From NCBI GenBank assembly GCA_946481465.1, contig CAMLOC010000278.1, positions 1-5,681 on the forward strand: a stretch of DNA of 5,681 bases. The letters are read 5' to 3'. The stretch is from an uncultured Shinella sp. (GTDB lineage: Bacteria > Pseudomonadota > Alphaproteobacteria > Rhizobiales > Rhizobiaceae). How positions within the stretch are numbered: position 1 is the first letter of the stretch; each line of letters opens with the position of its first letter. Below are positions 1-5,681 of the stretch, piece by piece. The translations under genes were made by a program, and so were the position numbers. The notes beneath the pieces were generated by a model. The model searched no databases. It saw nothing but the letters and a program-made list of their open reading frames with translations, and was not told where the DNA came from.

Positions 1-507
1 TCCGGCACCTGCGCCTTCCTCGACCAGGACCCGGACGCGCTCATCGCCATTGCCGAGCGCATGAAGGCGGAGGACTACGGCATCATGACCATGCCGAAGG
101 GGCCGGCGGGCAAGACCTTCCCGACGATCGGCTTTGCCGGCTGGTCGATGTTCTCCTCCAGCGCCAACAAGGACCTCTCGTGGAAGCTGATCGAGACGCT
201 CGAAGGGCCGGAGGGCAATATCGAGTGGAACAAGCGCACGGGCGCGCTGCCGGTGCATACCTCGGCGGAGAAGGACCCGTTCTATGCCAGCGAGCAGTTC
301 AAGGGCTGGTTCGCCGAGCTGGAGGACAAGGATGCCGTGCCGACGGTGATGCCGACGCATCTGGAAGAATTCGCCTTCTTCAAGGATTCACTGGTCATCA
401 AGACCTCGCAGGAGGCCCTTCTCGGCGATATCACGCCGGAAGACCTTGCCGGCCAGTGGGCGGACTACCTGACGAAGGCGCAGCAAAAGTTCCTCGCCAA
501 GAAATAG
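1..507 (+). CDS. ABC transporter sugar-type substrate-binding protein, C-terminal part (5' end outside window)
   Basis: The frame is open from the first base to a TAG at 505-507, giving the last 168 residues of a protein. Family members are usually about 400-430 residues, so more than half lies to the left of the window. The ATG at 61 is internal, because the frame continues upstream with coding-like sequence. Features typical of the extracellular solute-binding protein family 1 (MalE-like) C-lobe are a 'MTMPKGPAGKTFPTIGFAGW' stretch, a 'WNKRTGALPVHTSA' segment and a closing helix 'TPEDLAGQWADYLTKAQQKF'. In this family the protein binds the solute in the periplasm and delivers it to the permeases. 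The genes that follow, two permeases and an ATPase, fit this role. The signal peptide and most of the ligand-contacting residues are not visible, so the substrate cannot be assigned. The family call is firm and the ligand is unknown. Confidence 0.88.
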   Translation, partial: SGTCAFLDQDPDALIAIAERMKAEDYGIMTMPKGPAGKTFPTIGFAGWSMFSSSANKDLSWKLIETLEGPEGNIEWNKRTGALPVHTSAEKDPFYASEQFKGWFAELEDKDAVPTVMPTHLEEFAFFKDSLVIKTSQEALLGDITPEDLAGQWADYLTKAQQKFLAKK

Positions 508-518
508 GCTGAGGAACG

Positions 519-550
519 CTCCGGGCGGAGATACGAGGCTCCGCCCGGAG
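519..550 (+). other. Intercistronic perfect stem-loop between binding-protein and permease genes
   Basis: CTCCGGGCGGAG (519-530) is the exact reverse complement of CTCCGCCCGGAG (539-550). This gives a 12-bp GC-rich stem with an 8-base loop (ATACGAGG), starting 12 bases after the binding-protein stop codon. No T-run follows, so it does not look like a classical intrinsic terminator. Similar hairpins between binding-protein and permease genes in other ABC operons, such as the malE-malF gap of E. coli, protect the upstream message from 3' exonucleases or cause partial termination, raising binding-protein output over permease output. That role is inferred here from position and structure. Confidence 0.7.
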
Positions 551-595
551 ATACCCGTTCAAAGACGCCCCGCCACCTTCAACGGAAGCGAGACG

Positions 596-1519
596 ATGAC
601 CCTTGCCGCCCATCCGCATGCCGCGCGGCCGCTCAGGAAGCGGATCGCCGACGCATCGGAACCCTATCTCTACAGCGCCCCGGCGCTGATCCTCATCGTG
701 ACCGTCATGCTGGTACCGCTCGCGCTCGGCATTTCCTATGCGTTCCGCGATATCCAGCTGCTGAACCCGTTCTCCGGCGGCTTCATCGGGCTCGATCATT
801 TTCGCGCGCTCGGTGAGGACCAGGCCTTCTTCCGGGCGCTGCGCAACACATTGTGGTGGACGGGCGCCTCGGTGTTCCTGCAGTTCATCTTCGGCCTTAT
901 CCTCGCCTTGCTGCTCGACAAGCCTTTCGCCGGCCGCGGCCTCGCGCAGGCGCTGGTCTTCCTGCCCTGGGCCGTGCCGAGCTTCCTTGCCGGCCTCAAC
1001 TGGGCCTGGCTGTTCAACCCCGTGATCGGCCCTCTGCCGCACTGGATGCATGCGCTCGGCATTCTCGATGCGCCGAACAACATCCTTTCCGACCCGCAGC
1101 TTGCCATGTGGGGGCCGATCGCCGCCAATGTCTGGTGGGGCATCCCCTTCTTCGCGATCACCCTGCTTGCCGCGCTCCAGGCGATCCCGCGCGATCTCTA
1201 CGAGGCCGCCAGCATCGACGGGGCGGGGCCTGTACAGCGCTTCCTTTCGATCACCCTGCCGTTCCTCGCGCCGACCATCGCCATCACCATCCTCCTGCGC
1301 ACCGTCTGGATCTCCAACTTCGCCGACCTTATCGTCGTCATGACGAATGGCGGGCCGGCCGACCGCACGCAGATCGTCGCCAGCTACATCTTCACGCAGG
1401 CCTTCAAGCGTCTCGATTTCGGCTACGCCTCGGCCATCGCGCTGGTGCTGCTCATCCTGCTGCTCGTCTATTCCATGCTGATCGTGCTTCTGCGCCAGAC
1501 GCTGCTGAACAAGGGGTGA
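596..1519 (+). CDS. ABC transporter permease, MalF-type (carbohydrate CUT1 family)
   Basis: This gene encodes a 307-residue inner-membrane protein, one of the two channel subunits of the importer. The ATG at 596 is preceded by GGAAG at 584-588 with good spacing, which supports this start. Six hydrophobic segments can be seen, at roughly residues 27-50, 86-107, 117-140, 170-195, 220-242 and 278-302. The cytoplasmic EAA loop, which docks on the ATPase, reads EAASIDGAGPVQRF...LP from about residue 203. The soluble N-terminus of about 25 residues lacks the extra helices and large periplasmic domain of E. coli MalF, as is usual for the shorter sugar permeases such as UgpA and ThuF. A motif near the C-terminus, 'VVMTNGGPADRT', is typical of the MalF/UgpA group. 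The gene ends 4 bases before the second permease, so the two are translated together. Substrate is not deducible. Confidence 0.93.
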   Translation: MTLAAHPHAARPLRKRIADASEPYLYSAPALILIVTVMLVPLALGISYAFRDIQLLNPFSGGFIGLDHFRALGEDQAFFRALRNTLWWTGASVFLQFIFGLILALLLDKPFAGRGLAQALVFLPWAVPSFLAGLNWAWLFNPVIGPLPHWMHALGILDAPNNILSDPQLAMWGPIAANVWWGIPFFAITLLAALQAIPRDLYEAASIDGAGPVQRFLSITLPFLAPTIAITILLRTVWISNFADLIVVMTNGGPADRTQIVASYIFTQAFKRLDFGYASAIALVLLILLLVYSMLIVLLRQTLLNKG

Positions 1520-1523
1520 GACC

Positions 1524-2354
1524 ATGAGAAGCAAGCCTTTCCTCACCGTGGCGCACCGGCTCGCGATCCTCGCCTATATCGTCGTCGCGCTCTTCCCGCT
1601 GTTCTGGCTGCTGAAGGTCTCCGTGACGCCGAACGACCTGCTTTACAGCGAGGGCGTGCGCATGTGGCCGTCGCGCTCGACCTTCGAGCACTATACTTTC
1701 GTCATCGCCCACAGCGCTTTCCCGACCTTCTTCAAGAACAGCCTGATCGTCGCCGGCGCGACGGCCGTCACCGTCACCATCCTCGCCTCGCTCGCCGGCT
1801 ACGCTTTGTCGCGTTTCCGCTTCCGGGCGAAATACTGGATCGTCGCCCTGATGCTGATCACGCAGATGTTCCCGCTGGTCATGCTGGTCGCGCCGATCTT
1901 CAAGATGCTCTCGCCGCTCGGCCTCACCAACAGCCTGACCGGCCTCGTCATCGTCTACACGGCCTTCAACGTGCCGTTCGCCACCTTCCTCATGCAGTCC
2001 TTCTTCGACGGCATCCCGAAGGACCTGGAGGAGGCGGCGATGATCGACGGGGCGACGCAGTTCGTCGCCTTCCGCCAGATCATCCTGCCGCTGACGCTGC
2101 CCGGCATCGCCGCCACGCTCGGCTTCGTCTTCACCGCCGCCTGGAGCGAACTGCTCTTCGCGCTGATGCTGATCTCCGGCAACGACGCGGCGACCTTCCC
2201 GGTGGGCCTTCTCACCTTCGTGTCGAAATTCTCCGTCGATTTCGGGCAGATGATGGCGGCGAGCATTCTCGCGCTCATCCCGGCCTGCCTCTTCTTCCTC
2301 CTCATCCAGCGCTACCTCGTGCAGGGCCTGACGGCCGGCGCGGTCAAAGGCTGA
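1524..2354 (+). CDS. ABC transporter permease, MalG-type (carbohydrate CUT1 family)
   Basis: This gene encodes a 276-residue inner-membrane protein that pairs with the upstream MalF-type subunit. Its Shine-Dalgarno sequence (AAGGGG, 1511-1516) overlaps the end of the preceding gene, and only 4 bases separate the two, which suggests translational coupling. About six hydrophobic segments are present, near residues 12-32, 70-95, 105-128, 138-160, 190-215 and 240-264. The EAA loop reads EAAMIDGATQFVAFRQIILP from residue 170. The C-terminus 'RYLVQGLTAGAVKG' is a hallmark of MalG/UgpE-type permeases, where the tail reaches toward the nucleotide-binding dimer. Length and architecture match the family without truncation. 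In MalFGK2-type transporters this subunit helps form the substrate pathway and transmits ATPase movement. The transported solute is unknown. Confidence 0.94.
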   Translation: MRSKPFLTVAHRLAILAYIVVALFPLFWLLKVSVTPNDLLYSEGVRMWPSRSTFEHYTFVIAHSAFPTFFKNSLIVAGATAVTVTILASLAGYALSRFRFRAKYWIVALMLITQMFPLVMLVAPIFKMLSPLGLTNSLTGLVIVYTAFNVPFATFLMQSFFDGIPKDLEEAAMIDGATQFVAFRQIILPLTLPGIAATLGFVFTAAWSELLFALMLISGNDAATFPVGLLTFVSKFSVDFGQMMAASILALIPACLFFLLIQRYLVQGLTAGAVKG

Positions 2355-2365
2355 AAGGGTTTTCC

Positions 2366-3433
2366 ATGGCTTCCATCGATATCCAGGGCATCGCCAAGAG
2401 CTTCGGCGCCTTTCCCGTCCTGCACGGCGTTGACCTCACAATCCGTGACGGCGAGTTCATCGTGCTGGTCGGCCCGTCCGGCTGCGGGAAATCCACGCTG
2501 CTGCGCATGATCGCGGGGCTGGAGGACGTCACCTCCGGCGATATCCGCATCGACGGCAGGCGGGTCAACGACCTCGCCCCGAAGGACCGCGACATCGCCA
2601 TGGTGTTCCAGTCCTATGCGCTCTATCCGCATATGAGCGTTGCGGACAACATGAGCTACAGCCTGAAGCTCCGCCGCACCGCGAAGGAGAAGATCGCCAG
2701 CGCCGTCGGCAATGCCGCCGCCAAGCTCGGCCTCGATCCATTGCTGGAGCGTCGCCCGCGCGCGCTGTCCGGCGGCCAGCGCCAGCGCGTCGCCATGGGC
2801 CGCGCCATCGTGCGCCAGCCGAAGGCTTTCCTCTTCGATGAGCCGCTGTCCAATCTCGATGCGCGCCTGCGCGAGCAGATGCGGGCCGAAATCAAGAAGT
2901 TGCACGGCGATCTTCGCGCGACCTCCATCTACGTCACCCACGACCAGATCGAGGCGATGACGCTGGCGGACCGGATCGTCGCCATGCATGCCGGCGTCGT
3001 CCAGCAGGTCGGCACGCCGCTTGATCTCTACGACCGGCCAGCCAATCTGTTCGTCGCGGGCTTCATCGGTTCGCCGGGCATGAATTTCTTCGAGGGGCGC
3101 TATCTCGTTTCCGGCGAGCATGCCGATCTCAGGCTTGCAAACGGCGCGGCGGTGCCGGTGCCGAAGAGAGGCGGCATCGAATCAGGCGCGGCAGCGACGC
3201 TCGGCATCCGCCCCGAGCATGTCGTGCTGGATGCGCGCGGCGCGCTGGAGGCAAAAGTCGATCTCATCGAGCCGACGGGCTTCGGTATCATCATGCATGT
3301 CAGCATCCACGATGTCCCGATGAAGATTTTCACGCTCGACCGGGCGATGCTGGATCCCGGGCCGACCGTGCGCGTCGACCTGCCGCAGGAGCGGCTTCAC
3401 CTCTTCGGAACGGAGGGGCGACGGGTGGACTGA
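2366..3433 (+). CDS. ABC transporter ATP-binding protein, MalK/UgpC family
   Basis: This 355-residue ATPase drives the importer and acts as a dimer on the cytoplasmic side of the two permeases. The ATG at 2366 is preceded by AAAGGG (2354-2359). It starts the typical family N-terminus 'MASIDIQGIAKSFG'. The frame stays open further upstream, but that stretch lies inside the permease gene. All catalytic motifs are intact: Walker A GPSGCGKST (36-44), Q-loop Gln82 in 'FQSYALYPHM', signature LSGGQ (134-138), Walker B FLFDE (155-159), D-loop SNLD (162-165) and switch His192. The segment 'GFIGSPGMNFFEG' links to a C-terminal TOBE/regulatory region (about 235-355), with the conserved 'LGIRPEHV' near 285. 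The length is slightly below that of E. coli MalK (371) and normal for rhizobial sugar and UgpC-like ATPases. It follows the second permease by 11 bases. MalK and UgpC names are often given interchangeably to such proteins, so no symbol is assigned. Confidence 0.95.
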   Translation: MASIDIQGIAKSFGAFPVLHGVDLTIRDGEFIVLVGPSGCGKSTLLRMIAGLEDVTSGDIRIDGRRVNDLAPKDRDIAMVFQSYALYPHMSVADNMSYSLKLRRTAKEKIASAVGNAAAKLGLDPLLERRPRALSGGQRQRVAMGRAIVRQPKAFLFDEPLSNLDARLREQMRAEIKKLHGDLRATSIYVTHDQIEAMTLADRIVAMHAGVVQQVGTPLDLYDRPANLFVAGFIGSPGMNFFEGRYLVSGEHADLRLANGAAVPVPKRGGIESGAAATLGIRPEHVVLDARGALEAKVDLIEPTGFGIIMHVSIHDVPMKIFTLDRAMLDPGPTVRVDLPQERLHLFGTEGRRVD

Positions 3434-3434
3434 A

Positions 3435-3464
3435 ACGGGATCGTGAACACGATTTCGATCCCGT
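3435..3464 (+). terminator. Hairpin after the transporter operon, possible terminator without T-run
   Basis: ACGGGATCG (3435-3443) pairs perfectly with CGATCCCGT (3456-3464) across a 12-base loop, starting 2 bases after the ATPase stop codon. An alternative small hairpin, TCGTG/CACGA (3441-3452), overlaps it. The sequence downstream is CCAAAGACAATG with no T-tract, so this is not a canonical Rho-independent terminator. It may stop transcription weakly or protect the 3' end of the operon message. The position at the end of the operon supports a 3'-end role, which is inferred. Confidence 0.45.
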
Positions 3465-3475
3465 CCAAAGACAAT

Positions 3476-3498
3476 GTTAACCTTCATTTCCTAACCAT
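3476..3498 (+). promoter_or_regulatory. Candidate CtrA-type binding site upstream of ftsK
   Basis: Two direct elements, TTAACCTT (3477-3484) and CTAACCAT (3491-3498), each match 7 of 8 bases of the TTAACCAT half-site known for the alphaproteobacterial cell-cycle regulator CtrA. The first also contains the palindrome GTTAAC (3476-3481). They start 14 bases apart, which differs from the classical TTAA-N7-TTAA spacing. They end 42 bases before the ftsK start codon, in an AT-richer patch within an otherwise GC-rich window. Cell-cycle control of ftsK by CtrA is known in Caulobacter. The site here is a pattern-based inference, and no clear -35/-10 pair was identified. Confidence 0.35.
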
Positions 3499-3540
3499 CT
3501 ACGCATCCCTATCGGCAATGATCGTCGAGTTTGCAGGTTC

Positions 3541-5681
3541 ATGCGTATTTCAAGAACAAACTTCTATCCCATCCTTGAAACCGAAGAGGGAGCCGGCGAA
3601 CAGACGCCGTATTATTCCCAGGAAAACAATAGCTTGCCGGAGGGCCTCCCGCAGGTCGAGGATTGGCATGCGGCCGGCGAGCCGGTTGCCAATGATGAGG
3701 ATTACCGCCCGCGCTTCCGTTCGCCGGCGCTGAAGAGCTACGACCCCGGCCAGTATGCCGACGGAAGCTGGGAAAGCCATTTCTACATGGCGCCGAACGT
3801 CCGCTTCACGCGCACCCCCGACAAGGTCGCCGCCAGGATCGAGGAGGCGGCCGCCGAGGAGGTGCAGCAGGTCGAGCCGGTTGTCGAGCAGCCCGCCCAG
3901 CCCGCCGGAACGGCGCAGCTTTCCCAGGCGGAACTGCTGCAGCGCCTGCGCGAGGCGCTGGAGGACCGCCGCCGCCGCTCCGAAGCGCTGGCGGCCGAGG
4001 TCGCCGCGGCGGCTCCCGTCGCCGAGCCGGTGCCGCCGCTGGTGCAGGCCGTGGTCGCCGCCGGCACGACGGGTGCGCCCGCCGATGCCGCCGTCGTGTT
4101 CAAGCCGGCCGTCCCGTTGCCTGCCCCCCATGCCGCCACGCCGGCCCTTTCCATCCCGAAGATCGCCGAGAAGACCGACGTGCGTACCGCAATCAGCCGC
4201 TTTGCCAACCTTTCCGACCATGCCTTCTGGGAAACGCTGGTGCCGGACGAGGATGCGGTCGAGCGGCCGGCCCGGCCGGCCGTCACCGTCGTGCGCATGC
4301 CGCCACCCGTCCCGGCGTCCGCCGCCATCGTCGTGCCCCGGCCCGTTGCTGTGCGTGAAACGCGCCAGGAAGTGCCTTCCATCGCCTCGCTCTTCCGCGT
4401 GGTCGAATGCCGTCCTGCCGCCGCCCGGACTGCGGCGGTCGAAGCCGCGCCCGTTGCCGAGGTGAAGGCCGAGCCCGTTGCCGTGCTCGCGACGCCGGTC
4501 GTCGAGACGGTGGCCGAGGTCGTCCCGGTTGTCGCCGAGGTCAAGGCCGAGCCTGTCGTCGCCACGCCGGTCGCCGTCGTCGAGCCCGTGCGCGAAACCC
4601 CGTCCTCGGTGCTGTCGCGCGCCCGGCCGTTCCAGGTCATGATGGCGACGCCGGCGGGCGAGGCCTACGAATACCCGCCGCGCGAACTTTTGCAGGAGCC
4701 CCCGGGCACCGTCGGCTTCGTCCTCACGCAGGAACAGCTGGAGCAGAATGCCGGCCTCCTCGAAAGCGTGCTGGAAGATTTTGGCGTGCGCGGGGAGATC
4801 ATCCACGTTCGTCCCGGCCCGGTCGTCACGCTCTACGAATTCGAGCCGGCCCCGGGCGTCAAATCCTCCCGCGTCATCGGCCTTGCCGACGATATCGCCC
4901 GCTCCATGTCGGCGCTGTCGGCCCGTGTCGCGGTCGTGCCCGGCCGCAACGTCATCGGTATCGAGCTGCCGAACGCGACGCGCGAGACGGTCTATTTCCG
5001 CGAGATGATCGAGAGCCAGGATTTCGCCAAGACCGGCTTCAAGCTGCCGATCTGCCTCGGCAAGACCATCGGCGGCGAACCCGTCATCGCGGAACTCGCC
5101 AAGATGCCGCACCTGCTCGTCGCCGGCACCACCGGTTCGGGCAAGTCCGTCGCCATCAACACGATGATCCTGTCGCTGCTCTACCGCTTCCGCCCGGAAG
5201 AGTGCCGGCTGATCATGGTCGATCCGAAGATGCTGGAACTGTCGATCTACGACGGCATCCCGCACCTCCTCACCCCCGTCGTCACCGATCCCAAGAAGGC
5301 CGTCATGGCGCTGAAATGGGCGGTGCGCGAGATGGAGGACCGCTACAGGAAGATGTCGCGCCTCGGCGTGCGCAATATCGACGGCTACAACAACCGCGTG
5401 GCCGCCGCGCGCGACAAGGGTGAGACCATCTCGATCAGCGTCCAGACCGGCTTCGACAAGGGGACCGGCGAGGCGATCCACGAGGAGCAGGAACTCGCCC
5501 TCGATCCGATGCCCTATATCGTCGTCATCGTCGACGAGATGGCCGACCTGATGATGGTCGCCGGCAAGGAGATCGAAGGCGCGATCCAGCGGCTCGCCCA
5601 GATGGCCCGCGCCGCCGGCATCCACCTCATCATGGCGACGCAGCGCCCCTCGGTCGACGTCATCACCGGCACGATCAAGGC
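3541..5681 (+). CDS. ftsK: DNA translocase FtsK, soluble-type N-terminus (3' end outside window)
   Basis: The frame is open from ATG 3541 to the right edge (713 full residues). An in-frame TAA at 3478-3480 and no earlier start codon fix 3541 as the first possible start. Its Shine-Dalgarno is weak (GCAGG, very close to the ATG). FtsK forms a hexameric ATP-driven pump at the septum that moves chromosome termini apart and activates XerCD recombination at dif. Residues 1-100 are hydrophilic and aromatic-rich, and 100-375 are Pro/Ala/Val/Glu-rich with a charged helix at 126-156. The alpha domain runs from about 379 to 500, with '[12 protein letters not shown]' at 467-478. The beta RecA motor has Walker A GTTGSGKS (529-536), '[21 protein letters not shown]' and Walker B YIVVIVDE (659-666), and is cut just after '[13 protein letters not shown]'. 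The rest of the motor and the DNA-reading gamma domain, roughly 160-180 residues, should follow. No transmembrane helices are visible at the N-terminus, unlike E. coli FtsK, so it resembles soluble homologues such as Bacillus SftA in layout. Confidence 0.95.
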   Translation, partial: MRISRTNFYPILETEEGAGEQTPYYSQENNSLPEGLPQVEDWHAAGEPVANDEDYRPRFRSPALKSYDPGQYADGSWESHFYMAPNVRFTRTPDKVAARIEEAAAEEVQQVEPVVEQPAQPAGTAQLSQAELLQRLREALEDRRRRSEALAAEVAAAAPVAEPVPPLVQAVVAAGTTGAPADAAVVFKPAVPLPAPHAATPALSIPKIAEKTDVRTAISRFANLSDHAFWETLVPDEDAVERPARPAVTVVRMPPPVPASAAIVVPRPVAVRETRQEVPSIASLFRVVECRPAAARTAAVEAAPVAEVKAEPVAVLATPVVETVAEVVPVVAEVKAEPVVATPVAVVEPVRETPSSVLSRARPFQVMMATPAGEAYEYPPRELLQEPPGTVGFVLTQEQLEQNAGLLESVLEDFGVRGEIIHVRPGPVVTLYEFEPAPGVKSSRVIGLADDIARSMSALSARVAVVPGRNVIGIELPNATRETVYFREMIESQDFAKTGFKLPICLGKTIGGEPVIAELAKMPHLLVAGTTGSGKSVAINTMILSLLYRFRPEECRLIMVDPKMLELSIYDGIPHLLTPVVTDPKKAVMALKWAVREMEDRYRKMSRLGVRNIDGYNNRVAAARDKGETISISVQTGFDKGTGEAIHEEQELALDPMPYIVVIVDEMADLMMVAGKEIEGAIQRLAQMARAAGIHLIMATQRPSVDVITGTIK
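4456..4572 (+). repeat. Imperfect tandem repeat in the FtsK linker
   Basis: The linker carries [15 protein letters not shown] (residues 306-320, bases 4456-4500) and again [13 protein letters not shown] (residues 332-344, bases 4534-4572), starting 78 bases apart and separated by another Val/Glu/Pro-rich stretch. The DNA copies differ at several synonymous positions, so the repeat is not recent or has drifted. It is part of the flexible linker before the alpha domain and probably changes its length rather than its chemistry. Confidence 0.6.

Noticed and set aside
61..507. Treating the ATG at 61 as the true start of the binding protein
   Set aside because: The frame is open to the left edge with coding-like sequence. 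A 148-residue protein would lack the N-lobe and signal peptide of the family.
431..1546. A 371-codon minus-strand open frame opposite the first permease
   Set aside because: The product is a highly charged, repetitive Arg/Glu/Asp/Gly sequence with no recognisable domain, and the forward strand carries a clear permease.
1664..2365. Upstream extension of the ATPase frame for 234 codons
   Set aside because: This stretch is out of frame with the MalG-type permease that occupies it, and its Arg/Pro/His-rich product is not protein-like. The ATPase start at 2366 has a ribosome-binding site and a family-typical N-terminus.
3443..3733. A 96-codon + strand open frame across the intergenic region and ftsK start
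   Set aside because: It overlaps the hairpin and the ftsK coding region, shows no family resemblance and has an Arg/Ser-rich composition typical of a shifted frame.
3550..5625. A 691-codon open frame on the minus strand, antisense to ftsK, with a product rich in Asp, His, Gly and Arg
   Set aside because: The forward frame encodes unmistakable FtsK alpha and motor motifs. Long antisense frames are expected opposite GC-rich genes with strong third-position bias, and the product has the low-complexity composition typical of such shadows.

Overview
The window is GC-rich DNA with strong G/C preference at third codon positions. It holds one complete transport operon tail and the start of a cell-division gene, all on the + strand. 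The protein sequences, gene style and the alphaproteobacterial form of FtsK suggest a member of the Rhizobiales (Rhizobium/Agrobacterium/Ensifer-like). This is inferred from sequence character, not from a database match.

Positions 1-3433 encode a carbohydrate-type (CUT1/MalEFGK-like) ABC importer in the order binding protein (3' part only), MalF-type permease, MalG-type permease and MalK/UgpC-type ATPase. The two permeases and the ATPase are packed with gaps of 4 and 11 bases and each has a good Shine-Dalgarno sequence, so they are almost certainly co-transcribed. An 88-base gap after the binding-protein gene contains a perfect 12-bp inverted repeat. Such a hairpin could make the upstream message more stable or more abundant than the downstream part. 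The binding protein would capture the solute in the periplasm, the two permeases would form the channel through the inner membrane, and two copies of the ATPase would drive import. The substrate cannot be read from this window.

Positions 3434-3540 form a short, locally AT-richer intergenic region. It has a 9-bp hairpin just after the ATPase stop codon and then two TTAACC-like elements that resemble half-sites for the alphaproteobacterial cell-cycle regulator CtrA.

Positions 3541 to the right edge encode the first 713 residues of an FtsK/SpoIIIE-family DNA translocase. The alpha domain and the beta motor up to just past Walker B are intact. The N-terminal region is a long, soluble, Pro/Ala/Val-rich segment with no membrane helices, unlike the four-helix anchor of E. 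coli FtsK. There is no sign of mobile elements, tRNA/rRNA genes or CRISPR arrays. The most interesting parts are the anchor-less FtsK N-terminus and its possible CtrA-type promoter.
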